A stretch of 64,000 nucleotides of DNA, taken from assembly GCF_021155765.1 (NCBI RefSeq), contig NC_060114.1:14703501-14767500 (forward strand), given 5' to 3'. Positions 24,387 to 36,200 of the stretch are shown piece after piece. The notes beneath the pieces were generated by a model. That model searched no databases, had not been told where the DNA came from, and worked only from the letters and a program-made list of their open reading frames with translations. This DNA comes from Diprion similis. Its lineage: Eukaryota > Arthropoda > Insecta > Hymenoptera > Diprionidae. The translations under genes were made by a program, and so were the position numbers. The first letter of the stretch is position 1. Every line of letters begins with the position of its first letter.

Positions 24387-26050
24387 TAGGTAGAGGTATA
24401 AGGTATACACGCGGATGGTTGGCCGGGCAGAGACTGTACACAAAACTGCTCTCGACTCTCTCATCGACAATCCCATCTATAGTAAGATCCTGAAGTCTGA
24501 CACATCGCGTATCGGTAGCCATCAGCATCAGCATCAGCATCGGTATGAATATCGCGCGATATTATGGAGCGGCAAAAAATCTGAACGAAAAGAAAGTATA
24601 TGTAGAGAAAAGATTAGGAGCGACAAAAGCAGAGTGCTGATGGAATGGTCGAGGGGTGATCTATCGAAGAATTAAATACATTTTCAGGGATAATCCGAGA
24701 CTTGCAAGGATCAGAGATATCGCAACTGGACGTGTGTATGATGCGTGTTGCGTGTAAAAACACGTATAGGTGGGTATACAATTATACATACATAGGTATG
24801 TACGCGAGTGAGTTCGCTTCGGGAAACGCGATTGTGGCCGACAGTAACCTAGAAAGCGAGCAGCGAGCACCGAGCAGCGAACAGCCGCCAGCCAGCCAGG
24901 CAGCCAGCCATTCACGATTACGGGACTGTCCGTCGGTCTGTCGGTTCGTTTGCTCTGTCGATGCCATGCTACCCGGAGGCTAAAGCCAAGAAGGTGTCGA
25001 GAGCCTGAAACTGAACCGAACCAAACTGAACCCAACTTGACTTCACTCGACTGACTTTGACGCTACGTATGCGGCTCCCAGGTCTCCCAGCTAGCTCGCA
25101 CACTCTTCGGAATTATGTCTGATGCTTTTTTCACGTATCTTTCTTTCTCTCTCTTTCTTTTTTTCTTTCTCTCCAGTTGGCCACGCAGAGCCATGCACGC
25201 AGAGACACACGCATGTATCCGAAGGATGAGAATGATAATGATTATATGGTAAGGAATTTTAAGGAAGGTAGAAGGAAAAATCATTTCTACGATTTTCTAC
25301 TACTTGCCTCGTTTATCTTGGTCGCATTGTCGGCGTGTGATATCCGGCAATAATGAGGCATTTTAATAATTGCACAGTTGATTTCGAGGGACGAGACGAC
25401 GGATGAATAAAATTAGAAAATAAAAAAAGGAATAAATCGAGAAAAGAAAGTTAAAAAAAAAACAAAAAAAAAAAAAATACAAGAAGGGCGAATGAAAAAT
25501 GAAACGACGAACGGGAGGATAGAAAGCAAAAAAACTGAATAACGAACGTGGCGAAAAGTGAAAAAACAACCGTACGACCCGTAAATAAACGCGACAAAGC
25601 GGCGAGCGAAGGGCGCGATTAAATCCTCAAACGTTTTCACTGACACACAGGGCGCTATAACGCGGTGTTTTAGCTACACGTTTGATACTGGGCTGCTGAC
25701 TGGTGATGGTACTGTTGCTGTTGGTGCTACCCTCGTAGAAAACGCCGTAGTTATACGGACACGACGAGTACAACCGTGGATGTTTTCACCACACCGCACT
25801 CTTTGGTAGTAGTTAAGTTAGCAGGTATACCGGTCGATAGGTTTAACCGCATATTAATATCGCTTCTTTCTCGTATTTGTTATCGGTATATTTACCCATT
25901 TGTGATTGATTTTTACCCAGATATATTACAAACTTTTTTTTAAAATCATTTACAGCACACACTCTGCCTTCTCGTTCTCTATCCCCCACCTATTACCACA
26001 TACAGACATTACACACTTCAATTTTTCAACATGGCCGTCGTCGTACTCAC

Positions 26051-26200
26051 GGATCGGGGCGAGACGACGCGGACCAAGTTGGCAACTATGGCGCTAGCCT
26101 ACCGATTCTCCTCTCGCCACCGACACTAGCGACGACTAACGGCTTTCGCGTGAACCTCGGACATCGATCTCAACCTGATATCATGACATAGCCATCTATC
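26051..26200 (-). promoter_or_regulatory. Candidate 5' UTR first exon and promoter
   Basis: A donor CCGATCC|GTGAGTACG is read on the minus strand with its exon side starting at 26051, inside a locally CpG-rich block to about 26200. It would splice in order to the acceptor at 21431. The upper boundary and start site are guesses based on where base composition returns to AT-rich. Confidence 0.4.
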
Positions 26201-27479
26201 GCGGCAACTGCGAACTCGTCACAGTCATATCCTCCGACGATTGTTCTCTGTCGATAATCTTTTTTGTAAACGATTTTAACTATATTTCAAAGACATATGT
26301 ATATGTATATATCCGGCATGGGATTGACACGCGCATGGAAAAACGGGAAGTCAGAGAATGCGTGAATAAGATTGGAATTCTATGTCCTTAGAAGGAATTA
26401 GCACAGTTTTTCATAAATCTGCGTAAATAGAACTGTACGGGTTTTGTTAATTCGAAAATAATATAATATTACTCGTTACCGAGACATACTTTCGTTTTTT
26501 TACGCAAATTACAGCTTGTAGTTAGGAAATAGATTTAAGTAAAATATCAATTGGATGGTATTGAAAGTACTGTCATTTTTAAGAAATGTGCCATTATTAA
26601 ATAATATATGACTGTACAAATTTCTATTTTTCAACTAGAATATCTGGAAAAGTCAGGGAATTTTAGATTTTAAAAAGCGAACCAATACTGGGACGATTGT
26701 AATTTGAATAAATCTCGACCCCCTTTAGAACGAATTAGGTGCGCACTTTATTTCTTGATACCTTAATATTACAGTAACTTTTGTTCCTACGTATTACACC
26801 GAGGACTGAGAAATCTATCCATTCTTACTCCAAAAGGATTCACGTGAACCTTCTTTTTCTTTCTTATTTTGAAGGAAGTTTAGTAATTTACACAATCCTA
26901 TGCTCATTCATCTATAACACGTTTTATCAAAACGTTCAATTGTACTGTAAATTGATATTGTTATTCAATTTTCTTAAATTCGTAGATAGAAGACATAGTA
27001 CCTATTATATACCATCATCATTGTTATTATTGGACGAGTAAATTTTTGTAACACTAAATGACATTCAAAAATAAAAAATAGAGAAACAAAAGACATAATG
27101 AAATAAAATCTGAAACAATCCTCAATTCGACATTACACTTAATAATCATATAACAATTTAAACACCTAACTATTCGTTGAACAGATATGCAGAGAACTTC
27201 AAAAATTTAAATTATCTATAACATACAGAACACAATACACAAATCTTTTATACTTGAGAAGAAGGTACTTTGAATCTTAGTGAAATTCAACTCATCAGAT
27301 TTCGGAAATATATTAATTATCGTTTCGATTCTTATCTATTCTAACCATTTCATCTCCTGCGAAAAACTTTGAAATTTATACAAATGCATCGCGTAGTGTA
27401 ATAAGTAATTCATATTCTCAAATGCACTGACTTTAGAATAGCGACTAACATACCCCATGATTCCAACAGATTCATCACT
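26201..27479. other. Intergenic stretch, includes the likely 3' UTR of the macro-domain gene
   Basis: AT-rich with no supported gene. Downstream of the macro-domain stop (27480) the first clear AATAAA on the minus strand that I noticed is near 26747-26752, which would make a long 3' UTR; a nearer variant signal may be used. The plus-strand frame at 26781-27041 has no supporting features. Confidence 0.4.
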
Positions 27480-29282
27480 TTATTCCAATGCAAAGAACTT
27501 CTGCAATAACTCTTCGTAAATCATCTTATCTGAGTCCAAAAACACACAAAAGATAACCCGGTTGATCTGCAAAGAAAAATTATAATTATTTTCAGGGCAA
27601 TCAGGTATAAAGTAATAGGAACTTTTAGGATAGGTCTTGAATAATTCTTACAACATTGTCGTGGTCTTCTAAGAAGTTTTTTACTGTTCCCAGAGCAACA
27701 GCAGCTGCTTTATGTTGAGGGTAGCCATAAACGCCGGTTGATATACAAGGAAACGCAATGCTTTTAAAACCTTGTTTTTCTGCCAGTACAAGGCTCTGCT
27801 CGTAACACTTACTAAGCATATTTGGCTTCTCATCCTGAGGTCCGACGGTGTGGATTACATCTGAAAATGAGAGGGAATAGAATAGAATAAAAACTTCATG
27901 TAATTAGATGATGGAATTATCTCCTTCGGAATAATGGGACTTTTAGCAATTATTTCAAATAATATGAGAAGCCCTGAGTACAAGTTAGCCGTAATTGCCA
28001 CAATTTTCTAAACAAAGCTCATTTCAATAATAATTCGAATACAAACATTTTGCTGGGAGGGCATAGGCACCGGTTAATCTAACTTCTCCAACCCCACAGG
28101 GTGCCATTGTTGTAGATTCTTGCTTGAGTTTTGGACCAGCCATTTTGTGGATCGCTCCATCAACTAGTCAACAAGAAGATAATAGTGAGATATATTTGTA
28201 AACAGAGACATCAATCTATTTAGTCATATCGGACTGAACCTTTGAATTCAACCAAAGAATTCCTTACACATAGGTCCTTCGTCCATACAAGTTTTAGGAA
28301 AATGTATATACCTCCACCCCCTCCTTGGAGAGAACGATTAGCAGCATTTACGATAACATCAACTTCAAGAGAAGTGATATCTCCGCTCCAAAGTGAAACT
28401 TTTTTTGCCAAATCATGTTCGACTATTCCAACTTCTTCCCAAGTAGATTTCTTCATACGTGATTTGTTACTTTTCCAATATTCAATCCACGTTGGGATTT
28501 GGTCCAATGTGACCACATTCTTATTTGCAGTTTTCCTGTACAATGCTCGCTTCTCCTCTGATGGCATCGAGAGGAATTTAACTGTTAAAAGTGGAATAGA
28601 CACATTTTAAAATAAATTGTTTACACCTATAAATCATATTGTTCATTAAAGCAGATTAGAAGAAATTATATCAGATCACTGGCTACTTAAAATTAAGTGT
28701 CTGTTTGAAAATGATAAAATTTAACAATAGTCATCAATAGTCCTGCTTTGTGGCGAACTAATAATCTTAAAAGAATATTATATTTCTCGTATTTCTTATT
28801 AATAATTTGAGGTAAGCCTTGATCAATGTCAAAGAAAATTGAAGCTTTCACTACGTGACATCATTTCGAAACATCAATATGAAATATCGAAGTTTTTGTA
28901 GTCCATATCTAACTACAAGAAATAAGTTATTGCATTCTTGATTTTAGGGTAATTTTTATGCAAAAAAGGTAACGAAAATTCTTCCTGTCACATATCGGAA
29001 TGAAAGTGTTCTAATTGAAATAAGTAATCGATTATTTATTTATATATCTCACGTTTCTCGACCTCAAATGACATTTTGATACCACCGGTATTTGCGGACG
29101 GTTCTTGAGAATGACTTTGAAACCGCTGGACTAGAGCTGCTGATGCGGAATTTTTTGTCAGGTAAAATGAACGTGTCTTCAACAATCCCTGTAGGGAACA
29201 GAATACGTTGGAGAAAATCTTTTGTTTTGAGACAATGTTATCCCCTACTTTGTTTATTTGCACTTACTCTAATAGGCAGCAT
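27480..29282 (-). CDS. MACROD1: Macro-domain mono-ADP-ribosylhydrolase, MACROD1/2 type
   Basis: Six coding exons join in phase: 29268-29282, 29053-29188, 28312-28581, 28047-28163, 27652-27860 and 27480-27566 (834 nt, 277 residues plus TAA). The macro domain occupies about residues 112-275. It shows LWSGDIT (114-120), VNAAN (128-132), the GGGGVDGAIH ADP-ribose loop (137-146) and ISTGVYGYP (219-227), the landmark motifs of MACROD-type enzymes. These hydrolyse mono-ADP-ribose from acidic residues and O-acetyl-ADP-ribose. The first ~45 residues are rich in Arg, Lys and Ser and nearly free of acidic residues, like a mitochondrial presequence, as in MACROD1. An internal Met at 44 (MSFEVEK) could give a shorter cytosolic form. 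The start is the ATG of a 15-nt first coding exon ending at AGA|GTAAGT. MACROD1 versus MACROD2 orthology is not resolved. Confidence 0.92.
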
Positions 29283-30165
29283 TGAATTTTAGAGGTTATG
29301 CTCCGTCACGAATACACGAAGTATCAGGAGTACCAAAGAGTGGAAGTCACTTCGCGAAAAGTCGATGAGGCATCAGATCGGCCATATTGATAGGAGGCAT
29401 TTACGCGCCATATACAAATTACAAATTGACCTTACAAATTACAATAGACATAGAATCGTTGGAAGACTGTAATTGTAGTTGACATAAATAGGAATTGCAT
29501 TTCTTGCAAGCCTTAAGCAATTGGAAAATGTATAGCTATTTACACCACCGAGTGAATTAAGAAATAAAAATTCTTGGATATACGGATACTAGAGAAATGA
29601 ATATTTATTGACATATCATACTCGTTTCCACACCACCTTGCGGTAGAGTATTCGGCGCGTTTTTTTTATTGTGGTATCCCCAGTAGGCCTAATCCACAGC
29701 GTTAAGATCAATTTTACAATTCTTCTCCGTGGACGTTAGTCGTATTCTTCCAATTTTGCAATCATTAAAGTATGATCACAGAATCGATAGTAATACGCCT
29801 TATTAAAAAAAAAATTTGCATAGTACAGATGATGGATGAAATTTAATCTGCAATTTTACAGATTATAATTGAGGACGAGAGTCCACGACCTGAGCAACGA
29901 CACCTAAAACAGGCACCCAACTACTGGCAGGTAAAACACTGTGTTGGTACAATAGTACCTTCTGCATGTGTGAACACACAAACGCGACAAGTAGTTGGAC
30001 GTCACTTCGACAGTTCAAATGGTGAATAAGAGAAAAACATTTGCCATTCAATTTATAAACACAGTTATACTATCAGTAAAACAGATATCTCCACTGAACT
30101 CCCGCATCTCATAGATGAACAGCTGCTCAGCCTCCGCTCAGCCTTCCTCTCAGTCCGCCGAAGAT

Positions 30166-30417
30166 GCGATGCTCTGCAATGCTGCGATGCTCTGCAATGC
30201 TGCGATGCTCTGCAATGCTGCGATGCTCTGCAATGCTGCGATGCTCTGCTATGCTGCGATGCTCTGCAATGCTGCGATGCTCTGCTATGCTGCGATGCTC
30301 TGCAATGCTGCGATGCTCTGCTATGCTGCGATGCTCTGCAATGCTGCGATGCTCTGCTATGCTGCGATGCTCTGCTATGCTGCGATGCTCTGCAATGCTG
30401 CGATATTCTGCAATGCT
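30166..30417. repeat. Tandem array: exactly 14 copies of an 18-bp unit
   Basis: The unit is GCGATGCTCTGCAATGCT, and 14 units fill 252 bp without an indel. Units differ almost only at one A/T site (GCAATG or GCTATG), ordered A A A A T A T A T A T T A A. The last unit also has GATATTC in place of GATGCTC. Because 18 is a multiple of three, several frames on both strands stay open (Ala-Met-Leu-Cys-Asn-Ala on plus; Ser-Gln-His-Cys-Arg-Ala on minus). I see no evidence that it is translated. Confidence 0.95.
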
Positions 30418-31344
30418 CCAACAGGGCCTAAGTTACAATGCCAGGACAGCAACTGCGAAGACCCAGGATTGATGAGAATGTGAGAATTTCAATGGAGATG
30501 TTTTTGTCCTGAATGATGATTTGTCTTTATGAATTAAACGAAAAACTTCCCTCCACTTACGAATTCTAATCTATTTTTTTTTTTAATAAAATATTTATAG
30601 AAAACGCCTCCACCAATTTTTAACAACAGTTACCGTACAATTATTAGTCCACCGTTACATTACAGCATTCGAACTATCGGTGTAAGATCCAACAGTTTAT
30701 CAGGTCGTTCGAGCCGGTATACACATGGCGGAAAAAATACTTCATAGCATGCCTTTCGCCATGCGTATTACGTCTCGTATTTTAGCACACACCAGCAAGA
30801 TTTTGCGTTACCTGTTCGTAGATGAAAATCGGGTTGCCTGTTAGAAGAAGACCCTATCCTTTCACGATAATCTCCTTACCTGCAGAGAATATCGACAAAA
30901 TGAAGAAGCGAACGACCCATGGAAGGAACCTTCCACCTATCACAAAATGGCCAAGCGAGTCGTATTCAAGACCCCAGGCCACACCAATTGTTTGGACTTT
31001 TGTTTTAAATATCAATGCAGTCTGTGTGAATTTTTTTTATACTTAGGTTGTGAAAAATGAGATTATTTTACGTGTTGTGTCAGCAGCGTTCTATGCAGGA
31101 CAGTCAACGTCTGACTTCTGAATTTTTGAGCGGAGTAACAGTAACATATATATATATAGCTACATTTGACTACCTGTGAGCCACCTTTTGACGACTTGTG
31201 GTACTATTTAACTGGCAGCCCTGTAGCCCTGTATATATATATATACCTATATATATTAAACTGTATAAAAAAAATTGACTAGTTTTTTGTTTGAAAAATA
31301 TACTGAAAATATTATTCAGGATAACGAAAAAAGGCGCCTGTTAA

Positions 31345-31655
31345 AATGGGAGCTCTTAATTTTAATACTAAGAAGTGCCTCATCGCGATTTTCTACTTTC
31401 CATAAGAATAACATGGCAAACATGGTTCTTGCTCCTTTCGATTTTTATAACTAGATAACGACGCGTCGTACAAAAATTCATAAACATGTTTTTGTAGGAA
31501 ATTGAACGTTATACAAAAAAGGTCTCTTGTCATTTTACGATAAATTTACTCCTTCAAAAGTTATTTGAGGTCCTTTGTTGATGTTTGACCTCAAATAACT
31601 TTTGAAAGAATAGATATGAAAAAACAGAATTTTTCACAACCAGTAATTTTTTTTA
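31345..31655. repeat. Dispersed repeat family B, copy 2, with a perfect 20-bp hairpin
   Basis: It resembles 8945-9425 in motif order (CTCTTAAT...TACTAAGA, AGGTCTC, AATAACTTTTGAA, TAGATAT). Arms 31553-31572 and 31587-31606 (TTCAAAAGTTATTTGAGGTC and its exact complement) enclose a 14-nt loop. No coding capacity was seen. Confidence 0.55.
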
Positions 31656-31980
31656 CATCTACAATAGCTTTTGATTCAAATTTTTTTCATCATAATGACC
31701 AGTGTTTCTTAAAGGAAAACATTTAGACGAGATGTGAGAACTAACGCTATATTGAAAGACAAACAATCGTGATTCACCTAATGGTTTAGCAGATGAAAAT
31801 TTCAGTTAAACTGTAAAGTAGTAAAGAGTTCAGATTAAAATTAGTCTCGATGGAAACTCCAAATAAGTTATTTGTAATGTAAATGAGAAAAGATGACTTG
31901 GTTTTACGATTTGAAAAATGTCTCGACTTTTGAACAAATTTCAGAATAATAGTAATTACAAGACAACTAGCCACAAAATC

Positions 31981-32145
31981 AATTACCGTATTGTTCCGAA
32001 TACAAGTCGACCTCGGACAGTATTTCAGGGTGTTTATCACAGTTACCCGCATATAAGAGGGGTTCGCGTATAATACGAGGACAATTTTAGCGGGTGCTGT
32101 TAACGACAAAAAACCTCGGTTTATATTCGCAACAATACGGTAATT
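31981..32145. mobile_element. Small TIR element of about 165 bp
   Basis: The left terminus AATTACCGTATTGTTCCGAA and the right terminus, read inverted, AATTACCGTATTGTTGCGAA match over about 30 bp with few differences and run on into 'ccgagg'-type sequence. There is no ORF of its own. It looks like a MITE; the superfamily is not assigned. Confidence 0.65.
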
Positions 32146-32718
32146 AAACATAACTTTGGCGCATATTTTTATTATAATGTAACGTGGAATTAATACGATC
32201 GTCAAATTTTTTTTTCTAGTTTTTTTTTTTTTTCTCATAATACAATCAAATTATACAGGATGCATATTTTCAATTTTATATATCATAAATAGACGCCGTG
32301 CCGCCACCGTCGTTTCCGTCGTCGTCGTCGTCGTAGTCGGTTTTATATACCGCTTTTATATACCCTTCGCAGGATCGGGCATTCTTAATATTCATATTCT
32401 TCCTATCAATTTGCATTCATGTAAGTATAGTGGTTATAATTCCATCCTGCAATCACTTTAGCTTCATTCAACGTTTATAATAATAATTATTAATATTACT
32501 TTATAATGATAATATTATAATTATTAATATATATTATTTTACACTTATTTATTATTATTATTATTATTATATAGTATAATATTATAATGAATAATCAATT
32601 GTTATTATTTTTCTTTTTTGCGCTCCATCTGGCATTTTGCGATATAGACTGCCATTTGCTCTTCGACCTAATACATAATTATATATCCTCAATAATCATA
32701 TGCTTCTATAGAGCTGCA

Positions 32719-32862
32719 TCATCATCATCATCTTCATCTTTATTTCATCAACATCAACACCATCATCATAATCATCATCGTCATCATCATCATCATCATC
32801 ATCATCATCACCATTACCACCATCACCACCATCATCATCATCAATCATCATCCTCATCAACA
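32719..32862. repeat. CAT/CAC trinucleotide repeat tract
   Basis: About 140 bp of mostly CAT units with CAC, CGT and CAA variants. It yields a false poly-His frame (32587-32985 plus). It lies some 330 bp beyond the ensconsin stop and may fall in the 3' UTR or just outside it. Confidence 0.9.
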
Positions 32863-33140
32863 TCATATTCGTCATCTTCGTCGATTATCATAATCATCAT
32901 CTATTTCAAGTATAGTTATTATTACATTATTAGCGTTTATTTACATTACCGCAAACAATTAAGCCGGTTCAATTATTATTATTAATATAATATTATTATC
33001 ATTATTATTATTATAATTATTACTCTCAGCACTTGCACAGGTGGCAAGTTGCAGGTAATTATATTCACTAGAAGAAAGAGAATAAAAACTCTTGGCTAAT
33101 GCTTTCATTCACGATTCTTTTTCATTCTCCTCTTACTTCA

Positions 33141-33146
33141 TTTATT
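33141..33146 (-). terminator. Candidate poly(A) signal AATAAA for ensconsin
   Basis: TTTATT on the plus strand, that is AATAAA on the minus strand, lies about 50 nt past the inferred ensconsin stop codon. The short distance makes it a proximal site at best; distal signals further left are possible. Confidence 0.35.
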
Positions 33147-33195
33147 TTATAAACTCCAGTCAATTATCACCATCGCTTCTACCATGACAAATTGC

Positions 33196-33209
33196 CTACG
33201 ATAGAAGAT
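33196..33209 (-). CDS. ens: Ensconsin terminal coding exon (14 nt)
   Basis: After the previous exon ends CCA G|GTAATA, the acceptor TGTTGTTTCAG leads into AT CTT CTA TCG TAG. This finishes the protein as ...VPDLLS. The phase match plus a strong polypyrimidine tract support this micro-coding last exon over reading through the previous donor. Confidence 0.7.
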
Positions 33210-36200
33210 CTGAAACAACAGTAAAAATAAAAAAACATTATTTTCTCCGCATGCTTTCTACATACCTATGCATAAGATAAAGATAATCAATTGAACGAGT
33301 AAGGTTTCCATGAACACAAGTTCATCAGGTTAGAAATAAATATCGAATGAGTCATAATTGTGACAATTTTAGAATTCAAAGTTCACTGATATGTGATGAC
33401 TCATGATTTGGTTGATAAACAGAATGAAATCCGGTCGGAAAATGGTATTTTGATAATATCATAGAACTCCAAACAAGAATGAGAAAATTATATTAAATAT
33501 TGCACGGTTGATAGTTTGAGATATTACCTGGTACTTGATTGTTGTCCTGGGTTTTGTTATTCCCAAAAGTATCCTGAAGGAAGGGGTTGGTATTATCATT
33601 TGCGTTCATTCCGGTGGTAGCCGGCACAAACGGACTCGCCAAGGGATTGAAAGCTGTAGCCGTAGGGTTTAGATTTGAGTTGATAGAATCTTCATTTGCC
33701 AGCTTGGGCGTCAGGTCAAGGATAGCACCGCTACTCGTATTACTCATAGTGTCAAACTCCGACAGATCTAAGAGGTTGTTCGTCGCGTTGTTTTGCTTGC
33801 TACAAATACAAAAACCAGCAAAAAAGATAACAAATAGCAGATCAAATGTCAGTAGGAAAAGACGAGTCATGAACACAAGCGGGAGAGAAGCGCTACACAA
33901 TTTTAGTAAGTATTCTGCGTTTCTTCTATGTCTACTTCTTCTTTCCCCCTTTTTTTTTTTTAAGTAATTAACGTCTATCCAACTACGGAGTGTTGTCCAC
34001 ACTGAGTCAGACTTACAATTAATTACAGCTAGTTTCTTTCGAACTGACGAAACAAACCAAAAATGGAAATTTCATTCACTTGTTTCAAGTATACATTTTC
34101 TTGAGAAGTCTAATCATTCTTTCATAATTCAATGCTAAACTAATCACAAACAAAGGTTCACTCTGTTTGTATAATGTTTGAAAAGAGAGAATGACTAGAA
34201 TGAAAAATCCATCCCATGTGTAAGGAAAGAACGACTCATCAGATATGGCAAACTTCATATAACGAACAAATACTATGTTTAAGCGTTAGGATACATTCAT
34301 ATTTCTGAACTCCTTCGATAAATGTTCAAAGGAACCTAATTATCCATTGTAAGCCATATTCATAGAAACGTAATATTTATTTACACTAATAAAACTCTAC
34401 TTCTGCCGCAAAGTAATCGATTCACTGACTGATAAAATTTCAACTTTTCTGTATTCGTCACTGCAGTTTAATGGAAGTGAATAAAAGGTGAGCAAAGTAT
34501 ACAGTATTGCACTGAGTTTATTACAGTTGTAGAAATTCCATCAGTCAATGGTCGTATTTACTGTGAAAAATATCTAACGGGGATCAAATAAGAAAACATG
34601 CTATACGATAGTAATGCGTGAAACTGCAGAGGCGAAATTATACCTACGTATAACTTGTTCAGATACCTATACAACAATCTATTCATGTATATATTGAAGT
34701 ATATATGTATACATACATGGCAAAAGTAGGCAGCGATAATATTGGCCAAAAATGAAAAACAGAAAAAAAAATTCACAATAGTGGATCCGATGAGAACACA
34801 GAATTGAATGTACAGATAGGCTAATATTACATATGCGTATGTGTCCAATGAAAACGATAAACGTTTTTACTGCACTCTGGACCGTCCCTGTCTCTCTTCT
34901 AACAATATTAGCGTAAATTGAACAACATGCATCGTTTTTTTTCTAACATAAGAACAGTACTGGTGCGGCATCTTAATTGGTCAATCTAACTATAGAAAGT
35001 TTCCTCCCAATGTCGAACAGTATTCGCTCCGTTCTCTGCACAGAGAGTTAGTCTTTACATTGAGGGCTATTCGAAAAAGGATTTCAGTTAGATTCAGAAA
35101 ACGATTAGGAGGAGTATTGACAAGTAAAAGAGAAGAATTGAAAATGTCGACAGTACAAAGTATTAACGTGCACAAAATTTTGAGAGTTGGCGAAAACCGG
35201 TTAGTTCAGCAATCTCATTTTACCAATTAATTACTCGTCTTAATCGAATTCCAATTACTTGAATCCGTATACGAAATTATGTACAATCATTGTTTAGATG
35301 ACTCAGAACCTTTATGCTATTCATCGTTTCTTTTTTGTTTTTTTTTTTACATTATGTACACTGGTTATCATTCTATGTAGGTAGGTAGGTAATTAGTTAG
35401 TTAGTTAGTTAGTTAGTCGGTTAGTTAAGTTACGCTCAATCACCGACCGATGTATGTATATGTGTATATAATATATGTGTATTATGTATTCAAATGCGGA
35501 ATAGAATAGAATTTTCGTTTATTGTTTAAACGTAAATAACATTAATATGATGCATTACTTAATCGGCTGCATATTCATCATGACTTAATAGATTTGTTGC
35601 GAATTTTTTTATTTTTTTTTTGTTTCATAATTAATTACCTCAGATAGCAGATCAACAGATAATAGTATATATCGTCAACCCAGTTCAACGTATTTTCTCT
35701 CACTTCCTCCACTCACTTCCAATATGTATCTTTTTGTCAGTAAGAAAGCTTTACGCAACGTCAATACTAAAAAATTACCAGTGGTGTTAGCACAAAGTTA
35801 ATCAATTTGACATCATATTATAATTCTACCTAACTACAATTGTTTTTCCTTTATACATATGTGTATATGTATACATATATATGTATGCACACCCGTGTTT
35901 ATATACTTATTGATAGTTATTGTAACTATTATATTATTCGCATCCTACATAACAAAATAGACACAATTCGGGGGAATGACATACTAGGCGGGGATCAGGA
36001 CAACATCAATCCAAAGAAAATATAAACTATAATTAGCGATAATATATGTATGAATGTATGTATGTATCTTTGTATGTATGTGTATATAACAGTATATGCA
36101 CATAGCTCTTTACGTCATTCTCAAAGTTTTGGCTAAAAGTCTATGCTCGGTGAGCTTTGAATGCCCTGTACACGGATATTCATAATCAACCCAACTTTGA

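Larger units (their letters stand above)
21432..26050. other. Probable first intron with MITE and GA repeats
   Basis: The stretch lies between the 5' UTR donor at 26.05 kb and the acceptor at 21.43 kb on the minus strand. It contains MITE family A copy 3, a long GA tract, a T-run at 22558-22575 and a GC-richer patch at about 24,800-25,080. Open frames such as 24014-24493 plus and 22635-23003 minus show no conserved-looking composition or splice context. Confidence 0.45.
29283..33195. other. Intergenic region between ensconsin and the macro-domain gene
   Basis: This stretch carries the macro-domain gene's promoter side (from 29283), a tandem 18-bp array, repeat family B copy 2, a TIR element, CAT repeats and the ensconsin 3' UTR. 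No further gene was supported. Small frames such as 30822-31046 plus and 31786-32238 minus lack protein-like composition; the latter crosses the TIR element. Confidence 0.5.

Noticed and set aside
24014..24493. 159-codon plus-strand open frame
   Set aside because: It is driven by a GA microsatellite giving Glu-Arg repeats; flanking sequence shows no promoter or splice logic.
30115..30483. Coding interpretation of the 18-bp array (both strands open for ~120 codons)
   Set aside because: Open frames on both strands follow from an 18-bp, stop-free unit; there are no splice sites or domain context.
32587..32985. 132-codon poly-His open frame
   Set aside because: It is a translation of a CAT/CAC microsatellite near the ensconsin 3' end on the opposite strand.
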